DNA from: Leptothoe sp034932105
GTDB lineage: Bacteria > Cyanobacteriota > Cyanobacteriia > Phormidesmidales > Phormidesmidaceae
Direction: 5' to 3'
Length of the DNA: 64,000 nucleotides
Assembly: GCF_034932105.1 (NCBI RefSeq)
Contig: NZ_JAYGIG010000114.1
Location: forward strand, 1-64,000
Position numbers and translations under genes: made by a program
Notes under the pieces: generated by a model
What the model was told of the DNA's origin: nothing
Databases searched by the model: none
The model's input: the letters and a program-made list of their open reading frames with translations, nothing else
Shown: piece by piece, positions 7,727 through 16,691 of the stretch
How the letters are laid out: every line of letters begins with the position of its first letter
Numbering within the stretch: position 1 is the stretch's first letter

Positions 7727-10700
7727 ATGCGCTTTACGGTTGAGGCAGATAGCTGGATGGATGATGAGATCGATTTTGGCGAGTTGCGATCGCAGCTTTT
7801 TAATACCTATCAGCAGCAGACTCCCTTGGGGCAGGCCACTGTCCAACTGCTGTCGATATTCTATGGTCCCACCAGCATTACCAACCTTGTTGCTGCCCTG
7901 ACCGCCATTGGTGCTACCACCAAGACGGGAAAAAAAATCACCCCAGTCAATCTCAAGCCCCAGATCACCCGGCTGCTTGAGGAACAGCTCCTGATTTACG
8001 GTGGGGGGCATTTGCCCCAGTGTAATCCCCTGATTGTGGAAATGGTCACTCGCCATGGGGCTACCCTGGACAGTTTTGAACCCATGCTGCAAGCGGTGAT
8101 GAATACCTTACATCCCCGCCGTAGCCAAGCCGGACGGGCAAATCGAGCCCGCCACATCTGTCGCTCCAAGGATGAACTGTATCGCGAAGCGCGCCTAGCC
8201 CTTTATCAGCAGGAGTACGAAATACTCCCCCAGCTATTCCTCGACTATAGCAACTACAACTACTACGCCAGCCCCGTTGCCCTAGAAGAATTTCTCCTAG
8301 ATGTGCTCAACAATCCCTTGGATATGGATTGGCTGCGCACCCTCCCCTCTGAATATTACGGCGCGGTGCTACGGTTGCTCCTGGTTGAATCAAACACCCT
8401 GTTGGAGTCAGCCGAGGACCTATTGGCGCAGCTAGAGATCCATGCCGATAGCTTCAAGGAATTCAACGTTTTGTTGGTGGAACAATATCTCCTGTGCCAT
8501 CGGCTGGCGGAAGCCGAAGCTGTTCTCGATCGGGTGGTGGATGAATCGTCCCAGGTCTATGGGACGGCTCTGCGGGGTACCCTGGCTCTGATGTTGGGGG
8601 AAACCAATCTCGCCTTAGATTACTATGACACTGCCACCAAGCTAGCTCGTAAGCAGTTAAACAAAAAAGCGGTGATTGGCGGTATTGCGGGGGTATTTTA
8701 TATGCTGGCCTTACTCAAGTCAGGCCAGCCCGAGCATCTCAAGCAGGCTATTACCCTTAGTGCCTCGCTGATGCAGGGCTCCAGCTATTTAAATAATGTC
8801 TACCGATTACTCCATGAACTGACGCTACTGCACCAGGGACACCTGGCTGCCCGCCAGAGATTGTTAGAGCTGATTGATGGTTACATCGGCGATGACGACG
8901 ACAGTTTTGGCCGGTTCTTTAGCATGCTGTGTCTCTACTGGTTGGATGAAGACGAGGCGAAAGCAGCCTTACCCCGTCCCCTGGCGATCTTCGCAGAGCA
9001 GGCTCAGGCAGCTGGGCTGAGTTGGTTGGCAATGGAATCGGCTGAGATTTTGAGTCGTATAGCCCCTGAAAGTGCCTATGCCCATTGGTGTGCCCAGCGC
9101 TCCAGCCGGTCCATTGTGGATACGCTACAGCCCCAGAGTACTTGGGAGCTGAGCTTGAAAGCGCTGACCAATGTGGCAGGAACCGGGACCCGTAATGTCC
9201 CCAAAAGTGAGCGTCGACTGGCCTGGTTTTTAACCCTATACACCAAGCATTGGATGCTGCAGCCTAAGGAGCAAAAGCTCAGTGCCAATGGAACTTGGAC
9301 TAAAGGACGGGTGGTAGCCCTGAGTCGACTCGCTAAAGACGCTGCGGATTTTGACTATCTCACCACCCAAGATCTCCAGGTGTGTAGCCAAATTAAGTAT
9401 GACTATTACTCTGGGTCTCAATACACCCTGAATCGAGATGCTGTTAAGACCTTAGTTGGCCATCCCCTAGTATTTTGGGAAGAGTCTCCTACGGTGCGTG
9501 TGGAGATTGTTGCTGCTACCCCAGAGCTAGTGATTGAACAAAAAGGAGATGGCTCCATCACCCTGTTTATGGAGCCTGCCGTTAGCCCCGGCGACGGGAT
9601 TACCCTGGTGAAGGAAACCCCGACTCGAGTAAAAGTATTGGATGTCACCACGGAACATCATCGCATTGCCGAGATTTTAGGTAAGCGCAATCAGCTCACG
9701 GTCCCCGCTGCGGGCCAAGAGCAGGTGTTGGCGGCGATCCAGTCGATTTCCAGTTTAGTGACGGTGCACTCCGACATTAGTGGTGAGATGGCCGATATGG
9801 AAACCATCGAAGCCGATGCCAAACCCCATATCCATCTGATGCCTGCGGGGGATGGTTTGAAACTGTCGATGCTGACCAGACCCTTTCCCAATTCTGGCGT
9901 TTACTATCCCCCCGGTGTCGGTCGGAAGACGGTGATTGCCGAAATTGATGGCAAACGCTCCCAAGCGACCCGCGATCTATCCATGGAAAAGCGACTGGCG
10001 GAAGATGTACAGCAGGCTTGTCCTGCCCTAGAATTGGCTGAGTCAGGAGAAGGAGAGTGGATTTTAGATCAGCCAGAAACCTGTTTGGAACTGTTGCTGC
10101 AACTGGAAGCATTGGAAGAAAACATTGTTTTAGAGTGGCCCGAAGGAGAGAAACTTAAGATTCGCAACAAGGCAGGTATCGAAGGCTGGCGGATACAGAT
10201 CAAACAGGAGCAAGATTGGTTTTCAGTCACGGGTGAGCTGGAGTTGGATGACGGCAGTGTGATGGATATGCAGGCGCTGCTGTCACTGTTAGACCAAACA
10301 TCCAGCCGGTTTGTCCCCATTGGGGACGGTCAGTTTTTGGCCTTGACCCAAGCCTTCCGTAAACGGTTAGATGAGTTTCGAGCCTATTCAGAACGCCATG
10401 GCAAGGGGGCCAGGTTTCATCCGTTGGCTGCCCTGGCCTTAGAAGATACCTTGGATGAGGTGGGCGACTTGCAAGCGGATGCTCAATGGAAGTCTCATAT
10501 TAAACGACTGAGAGAGTCTAAGACCGTTGTTCCTTCAGTTCCCTCCACCTTGCAGGCGGAGCTGCGGGACTACCAGCTAGAGGGCTTTCAGTGGCTGGCC
10601 CAGCTGGCCCACTGGGGGGTGGGGGCCTGTCTCGCGGATGACATGGGCTTGGGTAAAACTCTCCAGGCCCTGGCGGTGATTTTGCTGCGTGCCCCCGATG

Positions 10701-11938
10701 GACCGACGCTGGTGATTGCCCCCACGAGTGTTGGGGCGAATTGGGTGAGTGAAGCGCAGCGGTTTGCTCCAACGCTGAATGTGATGCAGTTTGGCAGTGA
10801 CGATCGTCAGGCGGTGGTGGATCAGATGAGTGGCTTTGATCTGTTGGTGTGTAGCTATGGCCTTTTACAACAACCTGAGGTGGCGGAGCTGTTGGCGGAG
10901 GTGGAGTGGCAAACGATTGTGCTGGATGAGGCCCAGGCGATTAAAAATAGTGCTACCAAACGGTCCCAAGCGGCGATGAAGCTCACAGGTGGCTTTAAGA
11001 TACTGACCACGGGCACCCCCATTGAAAATCATCTGGGAGAGCTATGGAATTTGTTCCGGTTTATTAATCCTGGGCTGTTGGGGTCCTTGGATAAGTTTAA
11101 CCAGCGGTTCGCTACACCTATTGAGCGTCACCAAGACAAGCAGGCACGTCTCCAGTTGAAGAAACTGATTCAGCCCTTTATGCTGCGACGGACTAAGTCC
11201 CAGGTGTTGGATGAGCTGCCCTCGCGCACTGAGATTACCCTCCATGTGGAACTGAGTGTTGAGGAGAAGGCTCTGTATGAGGCTCTGAGGCGGGATGCGA
11301 TCGCAAAGCTCACCAATACCGATGCTAAGGCCGGGGCCAAGCACCTACAGGTCCTCGCTGAAATCACCCGATTGCGACGCATGTGCTGTAATCCAGAGCT
11401 GGTGGCCCCAGGGGTGGCCCCCGCTAGCGCCAAACTGGAGCTGTTTGGCGATGTGTTAGCAGAGCTGCTAAGTAACCACCACAAAGCGTTAGTGTTTAGT
11501 CAGTTTGTCGATCACCTAACAATTTTGCGTAAGTACTTGGATGAGCAAAACATCCCCTATCAGTATCTAGACGGCAGCACCCCCGCCAAGCAGCGCAAGC
11601 AGCGGGTAGATGCGTTTCAAGCCGGTGAGGGCAATGTGTTTTTAATCAGCCTTAAGGCTGGGGGGACCGGTCTTAACCTTACCGCTGCTGACTATGTCAT
11701 ACATATGGACCCCTGGTGGAATCCGGCGGTGGAAGATCAGGCCTCCGACCGTGCCCATCGCATTGGTCAAACCCGGCCGGTTACCATTTATCGATTAGTG
11801 ACCAAGGGGACTATTGAAGAGAAAATTGTTGAACTGCATAACAAAAAGCGAGACCTAGCCGATAGTCTTTTGGAGGGCTCAGATATCAGTGGTAAGCTAT
11901 CTACCGATGCCTTATTACAGCTCATGAGTGAGGTATAG
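7727..11938 (+). CDS. SNF2-family DEAD/DEAH-box helicase, 1403 residues
   Basis: ATP-dependent DNA translocase of the Swi2/Snf2 superfamily. The C-terminal half (about 940-1403) has all core motifs: Walker A DDMGLGKT (about 970), DEAQ box (about 1065), TGTPIENHLGELWNL (about 1100), and in the second RecA lobe GGTGLNLTAADYV and DRAHRIGQTRPV (about 1340). Residues 1-900 are much longer than the motor needs: helical repeat-like sequence up to about 480 and a mixed alpha/beta region after it that I cannot assign. Stand-alone proteins of this architecture are common in bacteria and are thought to remodel protein-DNA complexes, but the role is not established. Nuclease, methylase or phospholipase-like partners of SNF2 defence systems are absent nearby, so defence is not supported. 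Confidence 0.9.
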   Translation: MRFTVEADSWMDDEIDFGELRSQLFNTYQQQTPLGQATVQLLSIFYGPTSITNLVAALTAIGATTKTGKKITPVNLKPQITRLLEEQLLIYGGGHLPQCNPLIVEMVTRHGATLDSFEPMLQAVMNTLHPRRSQAGRANRARHICRSKDELYREARLALYQQEYEILPQLFLDYSNYNYYASPVALEEFLLDVLNNPLDMDWLRTLPSEYYGAVLRLLLVESNTLLESAEDLLAQLEIHADSFKEFNVLLVEQYLLCHRLAEAEAVLDRVVDESSQVYGTALRGTLALMLGETNLALDYYDTATKLARKQLNKKAVIGGIAGVFYMLALLKSGQPEHLKQAITLSASLMQGSSYLNNVYRLLHELTLLHQGHLAARQRLLELIDGYIGDDDDSFGRFFSMLCLYWLDEDEAKAALPRPLAIFAEQAQAAGLSWLAMESAEILSRIAPESAYAHWCAQRSSRSIVDTLQPQSTWELSLKALTNVAGTGTRNVPKSERRLAWFLTLYTKHWMLQPKEQKLSANGTWTKGRVVALSRLAKDAADFDYLTTQDLQVCSQIKYDYYSGSQYTLNRDAVKTLVGHPLVFWEESPTVRVEIVAATPELVIEQKGDGSITLFMEPAVSPGDGITLVKETPTRVKVLDVTTEHHRIAEILGKRNQLTVPAAGQEQVLAAIQSISSLVTVHSDISGEMADMETIEADAKPHIHLMPAGDGLKLSMLTRPFPNSGVYYPPGVGRKTVIAEIDGKRSQATRDLSMEKRLAEDVQQACPALELAESGEGEWILDQPETCLELLLQLEALEENIVLEWPEGEKLKIRNKAGIEGWRIQIKQEQDWFSVTGELELDDGSVMDMQALLSLLDQTSSRFVPIGDGQFLALTQAFRKRLDEFRAYSERHGKGARFHPLAALALEDTLDEVGDLQADAQWKSHIKRLRESKTVVPSVPSTLQAELRDYQLEGFQWLAQLAHWGVGACLADDMGLGKTLQALAVILLRAPDGPTLVIAPTSVGANWVSEAQRFAPTLNVMQFGSDDRQAVVDQMSGFDLLVCSYGLLQQPEVAELLAEVEWQTIVLDEAQAIKNSATKRSQAAMKLTGGFKILTTGTPIENHLGELWNLFRFINPGLLGSLDKFNQRFATPIERHQDKQARLQLKKLIQPFMLRRTKSQVLDELPSRTEITLHVELSVEEKALYEALRRDAIAKLTNTDAKAGAKHLQVLAEITRLRRMCCNPELVAPGVAPASAKLELFGDVLAELLSNHHKALVFSQFVDHLTILRKYLDEQNIPYQYLDGSTPAKQRKQRVDAFQAGEGNVFLISLKAGGTGLNLTAADYVIHMDPWWNPAVEDQASDRAHRIGQTRPVTIYRLVTKGTIEEKIVELHNKKRDLADSLLEGSDISGKLSTDALLQLMSEV

Positions 11939-12165
11939 GCTATGCACGGGCTATAAAATGATAGTCTGTTGCACTTTGTCACCCATTGGCAGCATTCTGA
12001 TTGCTTTTCATTATCCTGTTCAGGGCGTCTAATCATCGACTGTGCTTTAGTCGAAAGGCATCTCTGGTTTGTAACAGAAATATCTCTCAATGCCTTGAAG
12101 AGGTGATGGTCCAGCCCGATCCGGTTTGCGGTAGTACGGTAAATTTGAATACCCTGCTTCATAAA

Positions 12166-12190
12166 ATATGGTGTATTCTTGACACCATAT
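12166..12190. other. 9-bp stem-loop ATATGGTGT/ACACCATAT
   Basis: Perfect arms at 12166-12174 and 12182-12190 enclose the 7-nt loop ATTCTTG. It lies 228 bp past the SNF2 stop and has no T tract on the plus side. It could be an operator-like site or a degenerate terminator. Confidence 0.4.
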
Positions 12191-12566
12191 GCGAACTTTT
12201 CAGCGATGGGGCAATTAAGCCCATGCCGTGCCTGATCTCAAGGCTCATGCCGTAATGTCAGCGGTATGAATCGAGATTCGACCATGGCCTCCGACATAAT
12301 GTGCTTTGGCGATGTGCTTTAGATAGTACGTTGATCAGCTAAAGATTATTTTGAGATACATTTTGGAGCTGCAGTGTCTCCTTGGAGGTTGTATGAAAAG
12401 CCTTGCTGCCTGAATTTAGGCACATCGGACCGCCCAAGGTTGGAACGATGGAATGAGGTTTTGGAGGATATACATTCAGAGCTTTAGGGCCATCTGATAC
12501 CTGGAACGAACCTTTGGAGACCAACTCAAAGCGTGATGTTTTCCCAAGGATAGTATTCAGGCGTCA

Positions 12567-12610
12567 GGAATCAGGGTCTCACTGGCTTCTGTCTTCTGGC
12601 CCCTGATTCC
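12567..12610. repeat. 10-bp inverted repeat with 24-nt spacer
   Basis: GGAATCAGGG (12567-12576) and CCCTGATTCC (12601-12610) are perfect inverted arms around a pyrimidine-rich spacer containing two copies of CTTCTG. It resembles an interspersed intergenic repeat or MITE remnant, but I see no second copy in this window. Confidence 0.4.
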
Positions 12611-12788
12611 CCATTTAGCCAGGATTTTTCGGTTTAAGTTGATACCCGAACCTTTTAAATAACCTTTTAAAACAGCCTTTTTGTCTTAAGTATGAAAGTA
12701 GTCTATGGGCTTCTTTCTAAAAGTAATATAAATCCATTTTTTTTTGTAATATTTTATTCTTTAGATTGGGTTGAAATATCTGTTTTAT

Positions 12789-15700
12789 ATGGATTCTATT
12801 AATAATGAGTCTTCTCTTGAAGCAGCTAATAGTTTGGTTCATCGAGTAGAATTCGATCAGGCTCCTTTGATCGTAAAACCCGAGGATTCCATTCATCAAG
12901 TTTTAGTTTGGATGTCCCAGGGAAAGGCTAGTCAGTCTGCAGGCAGTCCTACGGAAACGCCCCGTGCAACGAGCTATTGTCTGGTGATGTTAGATGGGCA
13001 ATTGCTCGGTATTTTTACGGAGCGAGATGTTGTTGAAAATATTGCCCAGGGGACAAATTTAGATGCTTTTACGGTTGTTGATGTGATGACCCCTAATCCC
13101 ATCACGATTTCTATCGCGGAGTTGAACCATCCCTTTGGGGTGGCCGCTCTGCTCAAACACAACCGGATTCGACATGTACCAGTGCTAGATACCCAGAATC
13201 AGCTCTTGGGGGTAGTGACCCAGGCCAGTTTGCACCAGTCACTGCAGGTGTCTGCTCTATTGCGGTTAAGGCGGGTGCATGAAGTTATGGTCACCACCGT
13301 CGTGACGGCTTCTCCTGGGGATTCTTTGTTGCAGATAACCCAGCTACTGGCTGAACGTCGGGTGAGCTGTGTCGTTATTCTTGAAGCCAATGATTCAGGC
13401 AATTACCAAACCCCGATGGGCATTATTACCGAGCGTGACATTGTGAAACTGCAGGTCCAAAATCTGGATTTATCGGATCTGGTGGCCGCAGCTGTGATGA
13501 GTACTCCCCTCGCATGCGTTTCTCCCCAAGATACTCTATGGATGATTCAGCAAACGATGCAAACCATGGGGTTGCGTCGCTTGGTTGTTGCCGAGCAAGG
13601 TATTTTATGTGGCCTAGTGACCCAAACCAGCCTCTTAGCGGCTCTGGATCCAATGGAAATGTACAACACCATTCAAGCCCTGCGGGAGGAGGTGGATCGG
13701 TTACGAGATCAGCGGCTGGAGTCGTTGGCAGCAGAGGCCTCCCAGCTAGAGCAACAGGTGAAAGCCAGTGAAGCTCAGTTTCGGGCTATTTTTGACCATA
13801 CGTTTCAGTTTATTTGGCTTTTATCGGTAGATGGGACTCTCATCGAGGTCAACCAGACAGCGTTGAATTTTGGTGGATTAAATCGTGAGGATGTGGTGGG
13901 TCGTCCTTTTGGGCAGGCATCCTGGTGGAGTTTGTCAGCGGATACCCAACACCAGCTAGGTTTGAGCATTGAGCGGGCTGCCCAAGGGGAATTTATTCGC
14001 TATGAGGTGGATGTCTTGGGAGCTGACGACCAAGTCATTACCATTGACTTTTCTTTGCGGCCTGTGGTGGATGAGGTGGGGGAGGTGATTTTGATTATTC
14101 CGGAAGGGCGGGATATTAGCGATCGCAAACGTATAGAAACCGCACTCCAGGAAAGCCAAAATCACTACGCCAGCCTGGCCGTTGCCGTTCCTGTCGGAAT
14201 CTTTCGCACCAATGCCCAAGGTGATTGTATCTATGTCAATCAGCGCTGGTGTGACATTGCGGGTATCCCATTGGAATTAGCCCTAGGAACAGGATGGATC
14301 AAGGCGATTCATGTTAATGATCGAGAGCGTATCGCTCAGGAATGGTATCAAGCTGCCCAAAAAAAACAGATATTTCAATCTGAGTATCGTTTTCAGACGC
14401 CGGTCGGCAATGTGACCTGGGTTTTTGGCCAAGCTGCTGCTGAGTACGATACCAGCGGTGATTTAAGTGGCTATGTCGGCAGCATTACCGATATCTCGAA
14501 CCGTAAGCTGCTGGAAATAGCCCTAGAAACCGAGAAAGAAATTGCTCAAGTGACCCTGGACTCCATTGGCGATGCCGTAATTACGACCGATGCTAGAGGT
14601 CGGGTAAATTACCTAAATCCCGTAGCAGAGACCATGACAGGGTGGACAACCCAGACAGCCCACGGACGACCCCTGGTTCAAGTTTTCAATGTGATTAATG
14701 AAACGACACGAGAGCCCGCTCTGAATCCTGTCGATCGGGTTTTATCGAGCGGTTTAGTGACCGGTTTGGCCAATCATACTGTGTTAGTTCGTCGTGATGG
14801 CCAGGAGTTCAGTATTGAAGACTCAGCTGCGCCTATTTTGAACCGGCAAAAACGCTTAATTGGAGTCGTGATGGTTTTTCATGATGTGACCCAGTCTCGC
14901 TCCATGGCAAGGGAGCTGAGTTGGCAGGCCAGCCATGACTCCTTAACAGGATTGCATAACCGTCGCTATTTTGAAACTGAATTGGCGGTGATGGTGACAA
15001 CAGCTGTGCAACAAAATCAGCACCATGTGCTTTGTTATCTCGATCTCGATCAGTTTAAGGTAGTCAATGACACCAGCGGCCATTTGGCCGGAGATGAGTT
15101 GTTGCGACAGTTGGCTCGTCTGCTAAAACGTCACATTCGAGCAGCCGATCGGGTTGCTCGGCTCGGGGGCGATGAGTTTGGTATTTTGCTCACTCAATGT
15201 CCCATGGATCAGGCGGTGAATATTGCTGAAGAACTGCGCCAAGCAATAGCAGACTATCCATTTATTTGGCAAGATCGAGTGTTTCGGGTGGGTGTCAGTA
15301 TTGGGTTAGTTGCTCTGAACTCTGGTAGCAACGATGCTACAGCTGTCATGAGTGCCGCCGATGCTGCCTGTTATGCCGCGAAATATCGAGGTCGTAACCG
15401 GATTCAAATTTATCAAAAAGATAATGTGGAACTGAATCAACAGCGTCAAGAACGGCAATGGAGTTTGGTCATTCGTCAAGCGATTGAGAATAATCAATTC
15501 TGTCTCTATCGCCAGGCCATTGCCCAAACGATCGATCCTGACGGTACACCCACGGATTTCTACGAAGTGCTTGTGCGGATGCTGGATGCTGCTGCAGAGA
15601 TTGTCTCTCCGGCTGCATTTATTCCAGCGGCTGAACGATATGGACTGATGCCTGAACTAGATCGCTGGATTATCCGGACATGTCTGCAGAACCTGGAGAA

Positions 15701-16196
15701 TTGTCTTCAAGGTGGATCCAAAAACGTACTCTATAGTATTAATTTATCGGGCACGAGTCTGAACGACGATCAGTTTCTTGAGTTTGTTCAAACTCAGCTG
15801 ATCCGTTTTAAGGTTCCCCCTCGCAACATTTGTTTCGAAATTACTGAAACAGCTGCAATTGCTGATTTTGAGAGTGCTACCTCATTTATTTCACAGCTCA
15901 AGGGTTTGGGCTGTCGTTTTGCGCTGGATGACTTTGGTAGTGGGATGTCTTCCTTTGCCTATCTAAAGGCGCTACCTGTAGACTTTCTCAAAATTGATGG
16001 TGCTTTTATTCAAACGATTCTGTCCGACTCCACCACCCAAGCCATTGTGGAGTCTATCCACCGCGTGGGGAATGTGATGGGGCTAAAAACCATTGCTGAG
16101 TCGGTGGAAAATGATTTGATTTTGGCCAAGATGCAAACCATCGGTGTGGATTTTGTCCAGGGCTATGGCATCAACCGTCCATCCTTCTGGTGCTAA
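12789..16196 (+). CDS. Four-CBS, PAS, GGDEF-EAL cyclic-di-GMP signalling protein
   Basis: Soluble multidomain protein of about 1135 residues. Four CBS motifs form two Bateman modules in the first 300 residues (repeated GIFTERD/GIITERD and HVPV-type strands), followed by a coiled segment, then three PAS/PAC domains (about 325-450, 460-585, 590-710). The diguanylate cyclase domain has intact GGDEF near 795 with an RAAD inhibitory I-site five residues before it. The EAL phosphodiesterase domain starts with EVLVRM (an accepted variant of EALLR) near 925 and retains NLS, EITET, DDFGSG, KIDG and AESVE, so both activities are possible. CBS domains suggest adenine-nucleotide sensing; PAS suggests light, redox or ligand input (no chromophore Cys identified). 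ATG 12789 is given; TTG 12771 in frame is the alternative. Confidence 0.93.
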   Translation: MDSINNESSLEAANSLVHRVEFDQAPLIVKPEDSIHQVLVWMSQGKASQSAGSPTETPRATSYCLVMLDGQLLGIFTERDVVENIAQGTNLDAFTVVDVMTPNPITISIAELNHPFGVAALLKHNRIRHVPVLDTQNQLLGVVTQASLHQSLQVSALLRLRRVHEVMVTTVVTASPGDSLLQITQLLAERRVSCVVILEANDSGNYQTPMGIITERDIVKLQVQNLDLSDLVAAAVMSTPLACVSPQDTLWMIQQTMQTMGLRRLVVAEQGILCGLVTQTSLLAALDPMEMYNTIQALREEVDRLRDQRLESLAAEASQLEQQVKASEAQFRAIFDHTFQFIWLLSVDGTLIEVNQTALNFGGLNREDVVGRPFGQASWWSLSADTQHQLGLSIERAAQGEFIRYEVDVLGADDQVITIDFSLRPVVDEVGEVILIIPEGRDISDRKRIETALQESQNHYASLAVAVPVGIFRTNAQGDCIYVNQRWCDIAGIPLELALGTGWIKAIHVNDRERIAQEWYQAAQKKQIFQSEYRFQTPVGNVTWVFGQAAAEYDTSGDLSGYVGSITDISNRKLLEIALETEKEIAQVTLDSIGDAVITTDARGRVNYLNPVAETMTGWTTQTAHGRPLVQVFNVINETTREPALNPVDRVLSSGLVTGLANHTVLVRRDGQEFSIEDSAAPILNRQKRLIGVVMVFHDVTQSRSMARELSWQASHDSLTGLHNRRYFETELAVMVTTAVQQNQHHVLCYLDLDQFKVVNDTSGHLAGDELLRQLARLLKRHIRAADRVARLGGDEFGILLTQCPMDQAVNIAEELRQAIADYPFIWQDRVFRVGVSIGLVALNSGSNDATAVMSAADAACYAAKYRGRNRIQIYQKDNVELNQQRQERQWSLVIRQAIENNQFCLYRQAIAQTIDPDGTPTDFYEVLVRMLDAAAEIVSPAAFIPAAERYGLMPELDRWIIRTCLQNLENCLQGGSKNVLYSINLSGTSLNDDQFLEFVQTQLIRFKVPPRNICFEITETAAIADFESATSFISQLKGLGCRFALDDFGSGMSSFAYLKALPVDFLKIDGAFIQTILSDSTTQAIVESIHRVGNVMGLKTIAESVENDLILAKMQTIGVDFVQGYGINRPSFWC

Positions 16197-16274
16197 TGGT
16201 TCACTAAACCACGGCCCAGGTTCAACCGATCGGTTCTTCACCGGTAAAACGACTGTTCTGGACTTGGGCAAGGT

Positions 16275-16400
16275 TTATCGTTTAAAAAATTGATCCAGCT
16301 GCTGGGAGTATTCATCCAAGGTGCCCATGGCAAACTGTGCCAGCCTTGGAAGTTTCACACTTTCGGCTTTACAAATGTTGGGGGCTAGGGGTTTTTGCAT
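16275..16400 (-). CDS. Possible 41-residue small protein (tentative)
   Basis: An open frame begins with ATG at 16400 and ends with TAA at 16275-16277. The predicted peptide is basic and possibly amphipathic at its C terminus (ending DEYSQQLDQFFKR). A weak GGTGGG lies about 15 nt upstream. A frame of this length can occur by chance in this much spacer, so the call rests on composition alone. Confidence 0.22.
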   Translation of the reverse strand: MQKPLAPNICKAESVKLPRLAQFAMGTLDEYSQQLDQFFKR

Positions 16401-16691
16401 GGCTTATGGGCAATTCCCACCATGGACAGCTGATGAACTGATATAGTTTCTAACCGAATGGGCAACCTTTGCCGGAAACTACATAGACACCCAAATAGAC
16501 CCTCAAATAGACCTCCAATCGGTAATCGATTTTTAATAGGCGTCTTACTAGATGCCCATGGACTACGCCCCCAGATAGCGAGCGACCCATAGACAGATAT
16601 CCGTTCGACCCTTAGTCTGTTGTCTATTCCTACTGTTGTCTATGGGTAACACCGTTAGACCAGTTGTTTCCTAACCGCTAACCCCAGGGAT
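16401..16691. other. Spacer upstream of the amidase gene with short repeats
   Basis: Around 16480-16515 the motif CAAATAGAC recurs with a 12-bp period, and GTTGTCTAT occurs twice near 16618-16640. These are low-complexity direct repeats. I see no gene or clear promoter element. Confidence 0.5.

Larger units (their letters stand above)
11939..12788. other. 850-bp spacer without a convincing gene
   Basis: Short open frames exist on both strands (for example 12001-12255 plus and 12339-12524 minus), but none has a plausible start with a Shine-Dalgarno site or a protein-like composition. The spacer contains two inverted repeats listed separately and becomes very A+T-rich from about 12640 to 12770, consistent with the promoter and leader of the downstream signalling gene. 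Confidence 0.6.

Noticed and set aside
7727..11938. SNF2 helicase as part of an anti-phage system
   Set aside because: No nuclease, methylase, phospholipase-D or other defence partner lies nearby; its neighbours are housekeeping or unknown genes.
12001..12255. 84-codon plus-strand frame behind the SNF2 gene
   Set aside because: Composition is not protein-like, it lacks a credible start and crosses the 12166-12190 hairpin.
12339..12524. 61-codon minus-strand frame in the same spacer
   Set aside because: No ribosome-binding site and no recognisable pattern; it could be a decayed fragment but nothing supports that.
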